Positions 33,901 through 41,076 of a stretch of 64,000 nt of DNA are shown piece after piece (position 1 is the first letter of the stretch; each line of letters opens with the position of its first letter). Position numbers and translations under genes: made by a program. The DNA is from Streptomyces cellostaticus (GTDB taxonomy: Bacteria; Actinomycetota; Actinomycetes; Streptomycetales; Streptomycetaceae), in NCBI RefSeq assembly GCF_001513965.1, contig NZ_KQ948024.1, positions 205,508-269,507 of the forward strand, written 5' to 3'. The notes beneath the pieces were generated by a model. That model had not been told where the DNA came from. It made no database searches and saw only the letters and a list, made by a program, of their open reading frames with translations.

Positions 33901-34519
33901 CGGGCGGCCGGCCGCGCCCGGGACCGGAGACATTGAGGCGCCGCCCAGCTCCACGCTGCGGCTGCGGCCCGGCGCCGCCGCACGGCAGCGCACCGAGGCC
34001 GCGCCGCCGCTGCCCCGGCTCGTCGTGGTCGTGGACGACCTGGACGCGCTGGTCTCCCCCGCGCTCGGCTCCCCGGGCCGGCCCGCCGCCGGGTCGGTGA
34101 TGCGGGCGCTGGAGGCGGTGGCCAGGGAGGGCGAGCGGCTCGGCGTGCACCTGGTGGCGGCGGCCGGGACGGAGGGCCGTACGGCCGAGACGGAACCGGC
34201 CAGGATGGCCACCCTGCGCATCGTGCTGGACGCGCCGTCCGCCGGGCCGGACGAGCCCGCGCCGGGGCGCGGCAGGCTGATGTACCCGGACGGGCGCTTC
34301 GTCGCCTTCCAGGGCGGCCGGGTGACGGGCCGCATCCCGCGCACCGCGACCCAGCGGCCCACGGTCGTCCCGCTGGAGTGGCAGCGTATGGGCGACCCGC
34401 CGGCCCGCCGTCCCGTCCGCGAACTGGGCAACGGCCCCACCGACCTGGCCCTCCTGGCGAGCGCGGTCGAGCGCGCGGCCCGCGAGGTCGCCGCGGCGGA
34501 GGTTCCCTCGCTGCTCTAG
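30974..34519 (+). CDS. Large FHA-domain protein with FtsK/EccC-like ATPase region
   Basis: This 1,181-residue cytoplasmic protein starts with a ubiquitin-like (YukD-type) stretch (MQIRLTVVDPLGPSPQRGRV). An FHA domain follows at about 115-190 (ITVGRSADADVPLDDPDVSR, DLGSTNGTALDGTRV) for binding phosphothreonine. Next come a disordered Gly-rich linker of about 200 residues and an FtsK/SpoIIIE-like C-terminal half. The P-loop reads G-P-S-G-S-G-R871-T, with arginine replacing the essential Walker A lysine; a Walker B-like LVVVVDDLDAL follows at 1016-1026. It resembles ATPase modules of type VII secretion EccC proteins, but no esx genes are in the window. Divergent location from two Ser/Thr kinases suggests a phospho-dependent partner. 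The start is ATG 30974. Confidence 0.82.
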   Translation: MQIRLTVVDPLGPSPQRGRVASRDVLVTAPAGTDLAAVASALAAGVTGESGAGRESSGAAVVLYAGAERLDARRCTLGEPPLVDGAVLSLGTPAAPEPHPELDDAPTQLHVVAGPDAGGVHLLHGGRITVGRSADADVPLDDPDVSRLHCAVTVAADGRVSVADLGSTNGTALDGTRVGDRPVRFPAGALLRIGESALRVRPSGGPGARVQTVPDGEGCVRVSLAAGEAGGPGPAGGFGGDAQPGADAGAGAAGHARVEPASGAGGCGPAGPTHHAYGSAGWGSSGADTGAQEHRRGEPTVPGQAGAPHIESRSGSTGTQGPASGTPADSGGTDAGDTHAGRHGVGVHKGSYVGTPQHIPGPGNASSGTDTDGSSSRKGTPLRGTDIPQGARRRGGLGAWARRLAGGRAEQPAAGPEAYGGEAAGPSHTPVTGVPQQPETWPDPAALLLTALGPGPRLWERGPGHPEALTVRLGTADRSAPDGSGVLPAVPVTAALREAGALGLAGPRPRLSGLARAVLAQLATLHSPDLLEIVLISADRSRPEAERTAEWSWLGWLPHIRPGHSQDCRLLLAYDREQAAARAEELLRRVEEYAASGRSTAQPASPRTPAAGTPAPPPAAPASATGPAAAAVGTDAVAGSPQRASARRPSWAREGAEPGGPGGFAGPYTVVVVDGDPGGTALREAVARLAVAGPRAGIHVVCLAETTAATPASPVAQTYEAACAVTPTFRHCGAVALLSGDVAGTLHLMRVAPGGPVGPGALASVDAVSPAWAERFARALAPLRPDGPVGERHARVATPLPPSARLLDELGLARATPASLMARWADAADDTESLGGRARAVLGAGPRGPLSADLVADGPHLLIEGPSGSGRTELLRAVVASLAAAERPDRLGMVLIDGRDGIGTGAGRGEGLRVCTDIPHVTTHLIANDPVRMREFAQSLSAELKRRTELVGRTDFAQWHTGREVSGRIIAQRSPTGRPAAPGTGDIEAPPSSTLRLRPGAAARQRTEAAPPLPRLVVVVDDLDALVSPALGSPGRPAAGSVMRALEAVAREGERLGVHLVAAAGTEGRTAETEPARMATLRIVLDAPSAGPDEPAPGRGRLMYPDGRFVAFQGGRVTGRIPRTATQRPTVVPLEWQRMGDPPARRPVRELGNGPTDLALLASAVERAAREVAAAEVPSLL

Positions 34520-34693
34520 GTGTGCTGTCCGGCTCTCTGGTCGGAATCGGCACGCATACGTCCCTGATCACGAGCCGGTCACGATGGGCCGCCGGACGGC
34601 GCAGGCGCTCTTGCCGCCCTTGTGCGGCCCGGCGTAGACCGGAGCGCACGGACAGTGTTCTGAGTTCGACGGAGAACGACGAACGGGGAAGTG

Positions 34694-36076
34694 ATGCGTG
34701 GCAACAGCAACACGATCCAGACACACAGGGCCGTCTCCACACTCGCCGCGCTGCTCGCGGGAGCCCTCGCGCTCACCGCCTGCTCCAGCAGCGACCACAA
34801 GAAGGACAACGGCGGCAAGAGCAGCGGGGCCACCGCCCCCGGCTCCACGCTCACCCTGCCGAAGCTGGACGGCGCGACCCTGGAGGTCGCCGCCGTCTGG
34901 ACCGGCACCGAGCAGAAGAACTTCAAGCAGGTCCTGGCGGAGTTCGAGAAGCGCACCGGCGCGAAGGTGACGTTCGTGCCCGCCCAGGACCCGATCATCA
35001 ACTTCCTCGGCTCGAAGATCGCGGGCGGTCAGCCGCCGGACGTCGCGCTGCTGCCGCAGCCCGGAGCGATCAAGCAGGCCGTGGACAAGAAGTGGGCCAA
35101 GCCCCTCGGCGCCGACGCGCTCAAGGAGCTCCAGAAGAACTACTCGCCGGGCTGGCAGGACATCGGCAAGGTCGGCGGCAAGCAGTACGGCGTCTACTAC
35201 AAGGCGGCCAACAAGTCGCTGATCTGGTACAACGCCAAGGTCTTCGAGGGCGCGGGCGCCAAGGAGCCGAAGACCTGGCAGGAGCTGCTGAAGACGGCAC
35301 AGAATGTGTACGACTCCGGTGTCACCCCGTTCTCGGTCGGCGGCGCCGACGGGTGGACGCTGACGGACTGGTTCGAGAACGTCTATCTGTCCCAGGCCGG
35401 GCCTCAGAGGTACGACCAGCTCGCCCAGCACAAGATCAAGTGGACCGATCCGTCGGTGAAGCAGGCCCTGACCACGCTGGCCCAGATCTGGGGCAGGAAG
35501 GACTATGTGGCGGGCGGCGCGGACGGCGCCCTGCAGACCGAGTTCCCGGCGTCCGTCACCCAGACCTTCACCGGCGGCGACCAGCCGAAGGCGGCGATGG
35601 TCTACGAGGGCGACTTCGCGCAGGTCAACATCGGTGACACCAAGGCGAAGGTGGGCACGGACGCGAAGGTGTTCCCCTTCCCGGCGGTGGGTTCGTCCGC
35701 GCCGGTGGTCTCCGGCGGTGACGCGGCCGTGATCCTGAAGGACTCCAAGGCGGCCCAGGCGCTGGCCACGTTCCTGGCCTCCCCGGACGCGGCGACCATC
35801 CAGGCCAGGCTCGGCGGCTACCTCTCGCCGAACAAGAACGTGCCGGACTCGGCCTACCCCAACGAGGTGCAGCGCACGATCGCCAAGGCGCTGGTCGCGT
35901 CCGGCGACGACTTCCGCTTCGACATGTCCGATCAGGCCCCGCAGGCCTTCGGCGGCACCCCCGGCAAGGGCGAGTGGAAGGACCTGCAGGACTTCCTGAA
36001 GAACCCGAAGGACGTGGCGGGCACCCAGGCGCAGCTGGAGAAGGACGCGGCGGCCGCGTACGGGAACGGGAGCTGA
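34694..36076 (+). CDS. Sugar ABC transporter lipoprotein (substrate-binding)
   Basis: This 460-residue family 1 solute-binding protein has lipobox LTA-C30 and a Ser/Lys-rich linker after the cysteine. The binding fold begins ATLEVAAVWTGTEQKNFKQV. It is the receptor of a second CUT1-type importer; the two permease genes follow immediately. It begins at ATG 34694 with GGGGAAG upstream; a GTG one codon earlier is possible. No ATPase is encoded, so a shared MsiK-like ATPase is likely. Substrate cannot be inferred; there is no adjacent hydrolase or repressor. Confidence 0.9.
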   Translation: MRGNSNTIQTHRAVSTLAALLAGALALTACSSSDHKKDNGGKSSGATAPGSTLTLPKLDGATLEVAAVWTGTEQKNFKQVLAEFEKRTGAKVTFVPAQDPIINFLGSKIAGGQPPDVALLPQPGAIKQAVDKKWAKPLGADALKELQKNYSPGWQDIGKVGGKQYGVYYKAANKSLIWYNAKVFEGAGAKEPKTWQELLKTAQNVYDSGVTPFSVGGADGWTLTDWFENVYLSQAGPQRYDQLAQHKIKWTDPSVKQALTTLAQIWGRKDYVAGGADGALQTEFPASVTQTFTGGDQPKAAMVYEGDFAQVNIGDTKAKVGTDAKVFPFPAVGSSAPVVSGGDAAVILKDSKAAQALATFLASPDAATIQARLGGYLSPNKNVPDSAYPNEVQRTIAKALVASGDDFRFDMSDQAPQAFGGTPGKGEWKDLQDFLKNPKDVAGTQAQLEKDAAAAYGNGS

Positions 36077-36083
36077 TCCGGTC

Positions 36084-37430
36084 ATGGCATCGGCAGCGGC
36101 GGCCGGGGCCCCACCGGGCCCCGCCGCACCGAAGAGCCGCAAGAGCGTGACCGGCACCCGCAAGGCGGTGGCAGGCCTCTTCCTGCTGCCGGCCCTGGTG
36201 CTGCTCGGCGCGCTCGTGGTCTACCCGATCGGGTACTCGGTCGTCCGCAGCTTCTACAACGCCTCCGGCGACGGCTTCGCCGGCTTCGACAACTACAAGG
36301 CACTGTTCACCGACGACGGCATCCGCACCGCGCTGAAGAACAACATCATCTGGGTGGTGTTCGCGCCCACCGTCGCCACCGCGCTCGGCCTCGTCTTCGC
36401 GGTGCTGACCGAACGGGTGCGCTGGGGCACGGCGTTCAAGCTGGTCGTCTTCATGCCGATGGCGATCTCGATGCTGGCCGCCGGGATCATCTTCCGGCTG
36501 GTGTACGACCAGGATCCGAACAAGGGCGTCGCCAACGCGGTGTGGGTGGGTGTCCACGACACCTTCGCGCAGTCGTCGGCGTTCCCGAAGGCACACCCGG
36601 GCCGCGAGTCGCCGCTCAAGGCGGACCAGGGGGGCTTCATCACCACAGCCACGGTGCACACCGGCCGGACCGTCACGCTCCCGCTCGTCGGCGTCGCCCC
36701 CGACCAGATGCCCGGCGACGCGAAGAAGGCCGTGGCCGCCAAGCCGGAGCCGGGGAAGATCACCGGCACCACCTGGCAGGACTTCACGCGCGGCAAGGGC
36801 GTCGGCAGGCTCGGCGCGCCCGACCCGTCCGAGCTGGGCTACGCCGGGATGCGGATCGAGGCGGTCGACACGGCCGGCCAGGTGGTGGCTTCCACGAAGG
36901 CGGCCTCCGACGGCACTTTCACCCTGCCCGCCAAGGCGGACGGCGCCCGACTGCGGCTTCCCGCGAGCAACTTCAGGGCACCGTACAACGGCGTCGACTG
37001 GCTCGGCCCGGCGCTGGTCACCCCGGCCATCATCGGGTCGTACGTATGGATGTGGGCGGGCTTCGCGATGGTGCTGATCGCGGCCGGACTCGCGGGCGTG
37101 CCCCGGGAACTGCTGGAGGCGGCACGGGTCGACGGCGCGAACGAGTGGCAGGTGTTCCGCCGGGTCACCGTGCCGCTGCTCGCACCGGTCCTCGCGGTCG
37201 TCACCGTCACACTGATGATCAACGTGCTGAAGGTGTTCGACCTCGTCTACATCATCGCCCCGGGCTCCTCCCAGGACGACGCGAACGTGCTGGCCCTGGA
37301 GCTGTACCGCAAGGGCTTCTCGGAGGGCCAGCCTGGCATCGCGAGCGCCATCGCGGTGTTCCTGCTGCTCTTGGTGATCCCGGTGATGCTGTTCAACATT
37401 CGCAGGCTGCGGCGGGAGGTCAGGCGATGA
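36084..37430 (+). CDS. Sugar ABC permease with a large extracytoplasmic insertion (MalF-like)
   Basis: This 448-residue permease is about 145 residues longer than usual. Helices are predicted near 28-50, 88-108 and 117-140. Then comes an insertion at about 155-300, and further helices follow from 308 on. The insert contains a carboxypeptidase-regulatory-like beta segment (GMRIEAVDTAGQVVASTKAA, SDGTFTLPA). Its position between helices 3 and 4 places it outside the membrane, as in E. coli MalF, whose P2 loop contacts the binding protein. The EAA motif (LLEAARVDGANEWQVFRRV) is intact. The C-terminus NIRRLRREVRR is repeated twice more downstream by a DNA duplication. Confidence 0.88.
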   Translation: MASAAAAGAPPGPAAPKSRKSVTGTRKAVAGLFLLPALVLLGALVVYPIGYSVVRSFYNASGDGFAGFDNYKALFTDDGIRTALKNNIIWVVFAPTVATALGLVFAVLTERVRWGTAFKLVVFMPMAISMLAAGIIFRLVYDQDPNKGVANAVWVGVHDTFAQSSAFPKAHPGRESPLKADQGGFITTATVHTGRTVTLPLVGVAPDQMPGDAKKAVAAKPEPGKITGTTWQDFTRGKGVGRLGAPDPSELGYAGMRIEAVDTAGQVVASTKAASDGTFTLPAKADGARLRLPASNFRAPYNGVDWLGPALVTPAIIGSYVWMWAGFAMVLIAAGLAGVPRELLEAARVDGANEWQVFRRVTVPLLAPVLAVVTVTLMINVLKVFDLVYIIAPGSSQDDANVLALELYRKGFSEGQPGIASAIAVFLLLLVIPVMLFNIRRLRREVRR

Positions 37431-37525
37431 ACTCGCGTGTGCCTCAGGACGGCTGGGAGTCCGGGGGATATCCCCCGGGATGGCGCAGCAACATTCGCAG
37501 GCTGCGGCGGGAGGTCAGGCGATGA
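37427..37525 (+). CDS. 32-codon coupled small ORF, repeat copy 1
   Basis: This frame opens with the ATG of the ATGA junction at the end of the permease gene. It encodes MNSRVPQDGWESGGYPPGWR followed by the repeated tail SNIRRLRREVRR, and ends in another ATGA. It has the same ribosome-binding sequence (GGCGGGAGG) as its neighbours. It is 32 residues, hydrophilic and basic at the end, with no known family. Translation is plausible because coupling is preserved, but it may only be a by-product of the duplication. Confidence 0.5.
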   Translation: MNSRVPQDGWESGGYPPGWRSNIRRLRREVRR

Positions 37526-37620
37526 AGCCGCGTGTGCCTCAGGACGGCTGGGGGTCCGGGGGATATCCCCCGGGATGGCGCAGCAACATTCGCAGGCTGC
37601 GGCGGGAGGTCAGGCGATGA
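37522..37620 (+). CDS. 32-codon coupled small ORF, repeat copy 2
   Basis: This second copy starts at the ATGA ending copy 1. It encodes MKPRVPQDGWGSGGYPPGWR plus the same C-terminal tail and ends in the ATGA that starts the next permease. It differs from copy 1 at three residues (N2K, S3P, E11G), so the copies have diverged slightly. Function unknown; it keeps the downstream permease translationally coupled. Confidence 0.5.
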   Translation: MKPRVPQDGWGSGGYPPGWRSNIRRLRREVRR

Positions 37621-38528
37621 CGACCGCTGCCGAAAGCGTCGGAAAGGCGGCACCCGCCGATATGACCGTGAAGGCCCGGCAGTCGCTCGGTTCGAAGATC
37701 ACCGAGAAGCTCAGCGGCGGACTGGTGCGCGTCTTCCTCATCCTCGTCGGCCTGTTCTGGCTGGTCCCGACCATCGGCCTGCTCATCTCCTCCCTGCGCG
37801 CACCGGAGGACATGAGCGCGAGCGGCTGGTGGAAGGTGTTCGCCAAGCCGTCCCAGCTGACCTTCGAGAGCTACCGGAAGCTGCTGGAGAACGGCGACAT
37901 CACCCACTCCCTGCTCAACACCGTGCTGATCACGGTCCCGGCGACGATCCTGGTCGTGGTGATCGGCTCGCTGGCCGGGTACGCGTTCGCGTGGATGGAG
38001 TTCCCGGGCCGGGACTGGTGGTTCCTCGGCGTGGTCAGCCTGCTGGTGGTGCCGGTACAGGTGGCGCTGATCCCGATCGCCGAACTGTTCGGCAGGATCG
38101 GCCTGTTCGGGACGATCTTCGGGGTGATCCTGTTCCATGTCGGCTTCGGCCTGCCGTTCGCGGTGTTCCTGCTGCGGAACTTCTTCGCGGAGATCCCCAG
38201 GGAGCTCCTGGAGGCGGCCCGTCTCGACGGCGCCGGTGAACTGCGCCTGTTCGCCCGGGTGGTGATGCCGCTCGGCGGGCCCGCGATCGCGAGCCTCGGC
38301 ATCTTCCAGTTCCTGTGGGTGTGGAACGACATGCTGGTCGCGCTGGTGTTCACCAAGTCCGACTCGCAGCCGATCACGGTCGCCCTGCAGACGCAGGTAC
38401 GGCAGTTCGGCAACAACATCGACGTGCTGGCACCCGGCGCGTTCATCTCGATGGTGATCCCGCTGGCCGTGTTCTTCGCGTTCCAGCGGCAGTTCGTGAC
38501 CGGGGTGATGGCGGGCGCGGTCAAATAG
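37617..38528 (+). CDS. Sugar ABC transporter permease (MalG-like)
   Basis: This 303-residue permease has a 40-residue cytoplasmic N-terminus, six predicted helices, the EAA loop LLEAARLDGAGELRLFARVV and the typical C-terminus VTGVMAGAVK. The ATG at 37617 is the third copy of the duplicated ribosome-binding/ATGA module. It pairs with the large permease at 36084 to form the channel. A strong terminator follows 20 bases after the stop. Confidence 0.9.
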   Translation: MTTAAESVGKAAPADMTVKARQSLGSKITEKLSGGLVRVFLILVGLFWLVPTIGLLISSLRAPEDMSASGWWKVFAKPSQLTFESYRKLLENGDITHSLLNTVLITVPATILVVVIGSLAGYAFAWMEFPGRDWWFLGVVSLLVVPVQVALIPIAELFGRIGLFGTIFGVILFHVGFGLPFAVFLLRNFFAEIPRELLEAARLDGAGELRLFARVVMPLGGPAIASLGIFQFLWVWNDMLVALVFTKSDSQPITVALQTQVRQFGNNIDVLAPGAFISMVIPLAVFFAFQRQFVTGVMAGAVK

Positions 38529-38548
38529 CAACAAAAGGGGCACTTTTC

Positions 38549-38578
38549 GAGGGGTGGGCCTTCCGTGGCCCGCCCCTC
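38549..38578 (+). terminator. Terminator of the second sugar importer operon
   Basis: Twelve-base arms (38549-38560 and 38567-38578, one mismatched pair that is G-U in RNA) enclose a six-base loop. The remaining bases to 38683 presumably hold the promoter of the glycosyltransferase cluster; none is obvious. Confidence 0.8.
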
Positions 38579-38683
38579 CGCACAGCACCGGGTGTCCCCC
38601 ACATGCCGTACGAGCCGTAACCAAGTCACTCCATCGGCCGTTCCCGGGCAGAACGCCCGCGCCGACCGACCCATGGATGTGCC

Positions 38684-40951
38684 TTGCCCAGGTTCAGTGT
38701 CATTGTCCCCGCGTACATGGTCCAGGCGTACCTGTCCGAGTGCCTGGATTCCGTGCTCTCGCAGTCGTACCCCGATCTCGAACTGATCGCCGTGGACGAC
38801 TGCTCGCCGGATGCCTGCGGCGCCATCGTCGACGAGTACGCGGCCCGCGACGCCCGCGTCAAGGCCGTGCACCTGGCGGAGAACCAGGGTCTTGGCCGCG
38901 CCCGCAACGCGGGCATGGCCGAGGCGACGGGCGACTACCTGCTCTTCCTGGACAGCGACGACACCCTCACCCCGGGCGCGCTGCGTGCGATCGCCGACCG
39001 GCTCAAGGAGACCGGCGAGCCGGACGTCCTGGTCTTCGACTACGCGCGCACCTACTGGGACGGCGAGACGGCCCGCAACCAGTTCGCCGCCCAGCTGACC
39101 CAGCAGGGCCGCGCGCAGTTCCGTCTCGAGGACCGCCCGGGGCTGCTGCGGGTGCTGATGGTCGCCTGGAACAAGGTCTGCCGGCGGGAGTTCGTCGCGC
39201 AGCAGGGCTTCGAGTTCCCGACCGGCTACTACGAGGACACGCCCTGGACGTACCCGGTACTGATGGCCGCGGAGTCGATCTCCACCCTCGACCGGGTGTG
39301 CGTCCACTACCGGCAGCGCCGGCAGGGCAACATCCTCGGCACCACCAGCCGCAAGCACTTCGACGTCTTCGAGCAGTACGACCGGGTCTTCGCGTTCGTC
39401 GAGCAGCGCCCCGAACTGGCGCGGTGGCGCCCGGTGTTGTTCCGCCGCATGGTCGACCACTTCACGACGATCTTCACGAAGAAGGACCGTCTGCCGCCCG
39501 GCGCGCGCGCCGAGTTCCTGCGCAAGGCCCGTGCCCACTACCGCCGTTACCGCGCCGTGGGGGAATCCGTCCCGCTGCGCACCCGGCTGCGGCACACCCT
39601 GGTCCGCCTGGGCCTGCACCGCGGCTACCGGGCCCTGCAGCTGGCCATGACAGCCCGCCGCCGCACGCTCAAGCTCGCCGCCAAGCTCGCCCGGGCCCTG
39701 AAGGCGGCCGCTCTCCAGCTGCACTACCGCATCCAGCTTCGCCTCCCGCTGCGCGCCGACCGTGCCGTCTTCTCCGCCTACTGGGGCCGTGGCCACGGCT
39801 GCAACCCGGGCGCGCTGGAGGCCGCGTTCCGTCAGTTCGCCCCGCATGTGCGCACGGCGTGGATCGCCCGCCCCGAGTACCACCAGACCCTCCCGCCGGG
39901 CCCTCGCCGGCTGCGCCCGGGCACGGCCGCCTACTGGACGGCGCTGGCCCGCTCCAAGTACCTGGTCAACAACGTCAACTTCGACCGCAGGCTGCGCAAG
40001 CGCCCCGGCCAGGTCTTCGTCCAGACCCAGCACGGCACCCCGCTCAAGCACATGGGCCTCGACCTCCAGGAACACCCGGCGGCCGCCCGTGACACGGACT
40101 TCGAGGAGCTCCTCAAGGGCGTCGACAAGTGGGACTACGTCCTGTCCGCCAACCGCCACACCACGCTGACCTGGGAGCGCGTCTACCCCGGCGGCTACAC
40201 CATGCTGGAGTACGGCTACCCGCGCAACGACGTCTTCCAGAAGGCCACGTCGAACGAGGTGGCCCGGCTGCGCGCCCTGCTCGGCATCCCGGACGGCACG
40301 GTCGCGGTCCTGTACGCCCCGACCCACCGCGACTACAGCCGCACCCAGCGCCCCGCGCTCGACCTGGAGCGCGTCGTGCGCCGCCTCGGCCCCCGCTTCG
40401 TCGTCCTGGCCCGCGCCCACTACTGGCACGACGGACCGCTCGTCCGGTCCCGCGCCGACCGGATCATCGACGTCAGCGCCCACCCGAGCATCGAGTCCCT
40501 CTGCCTCGCCTCGGACGCGCTGGTCACCGACTACTCGTCGCTGATGTTCGACTACGCCAACCTGGACCGGCCGATCGTCGTGCACACCGCGGACTGGGAC
40601 GCGTACGAGGCCGCCCGGGGCACCTACTTCGACGTGCGTGAGGTCCCGCCGGGCGCGGTCGCCCGCAGCGAGGACGAGCTGATCGACATCTTCGCCACCG
40701 GCCACTGGCGCGGCTCGCGCTCCGCCCAGCTGCGCGCGGCCTTCCGGGAGCGGTTCTGCCCGTACGACGACGGACGCGCCGCCGAACGCGTCGTACGGCA
40801 TGTCGTGCTGGGCGAGACGCAGGGGCGGCCGGCGTTCGTCCCACTCGCCGAGCGCCGGCCGGTGCCGTCGGCCGCCTCCGGTCTCGCGCGCTCCCCGCTC
40901 GCCACCGTGCGGCAACCTTCCGGTTCCTTCCCCGTCACCGAGCGCCGCTGA
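38684..40951 (+). CDS. Bifunctional GT2 glycosyltransferase / TagF-like polyol-phosphate polymerase
   Basis: This 755-residue protein has two domains. Residues 1-280 are a GT-A family 2 transferase (RFSVIVPAYMVQAYLSECLD, AVDDCSPDACG, DxD motif FLDSDDTL). Residues about 370-715 are a CDP-glycerol glycerophosphotransferase (TagF/TarF) domain with QTQHGTPLKHMG, YGYPRNDVF, YAPTHRDYS and the hallmark TDYSSLMFDYANLDRPI. It probably alternates sugar transfer and polyol- or sugar-phosphate transfer to build a phosphodiester-linked wall polymer at the inner membrane face. The start is a rare TTG at 38684, fixed by alignment with the paralogs (MPRFSVIVP); no in-frame ATG lies nearby upstream. First of four such fusions in the window. 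Confidence 0.88.
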   Translation: MPRFSVIVPAYMVQAYLSECLDSVLSQSYPDLELIAVDDCSPDACGAIVDEYAARDARVKAVHLAENQGLGRARNAGMAEATGDYLLFLDSDDTLTPGALRAIADRLKETGEPDVLVFDYARTYWDGETARNQFAAQLTQQGRAQFRLEDRPGLLRVLMVAWNKVCRREFVAQQGFEFPTGYYEDTPWTYPVLMAAESISTLDRVCVHYRQRRQGNILGTTSRKHFDVFEQYDRVFAFVEQRPELARWRPVLFRRMVDHFTTIFTKKDRLPPGARAEFLRKARAHYRRYRAVGESVPLRTRLRHTLVRLGLHRGYRALQLAMTARRRTLKLAAKLARALKAAALQLHYRIQLRLPLRADRAVFSAYWGRGHGCNPGALEAAFRQFAPHVRTAWIARPEYHQTLPPGPRRLRPGTAAYWTALARSKYLVNNVNFDRRLRKRPGQVFVQTQHGTPLKHMGLDLQEHPAAARDTDFEELLKGVDKWDYVLSANRHTTLTWERVYPGGYTMLEYGYPRNDVFQKATSNEVARLRALLGIPDGTVAVLYAPTHRDYSRTQRPALDLERVVRRLGPRFVVLARAHYWHDGPLVRSRADRIIDVSAHPSIESLCLASDALVTDYSSLMFDYANLDRPIVVHTADWDAYEAARGTYFDVREVPPGAVARSEDELIDIFATGHWRGSRSAQLRAAFRERFCPYDDGRAAERVVRHVVLGETQGRPAFVPLAERRPVPSAASGLARSPLATVRQPSGSFPVTERR

Positions 40952-41076
40952 ACACCGTTGGCCCTCACGGGAGTTCCCATGCCCCTCAGTACGACGCGGC
41001 CCACTCCGGTCCGGCCGTCCACCTGGCGTCCCGCCGGACGGCCCGGCCGCGTCCGCAAGACAACAGAAAGAGCAGA

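Larger units (their letters stand above)
37395..37620 (+). repeat. 95-bp tandem repeat between permease genes
   Basis: A 36-base sequence (37395-37430) covering the last codons, ribosome-binding site and ATGA junction of the first permease gene recurs at 37490-37525 and 37585-37620, with a period of exactly 95 bases. The 59 bases between copies are nearly identical and contain a perfect palindrome CCGGGGGATATCCCCCGG (37461-37478 and 37556-37573). Confidence 0.95.

Noticed and set aside
37871..40915. 1,014-codon open frame on the minus strand
   Set aside because: Antisense shadow of the permease and first GT2-TagF gene, with no recognisable domain or ribosome-binding site.
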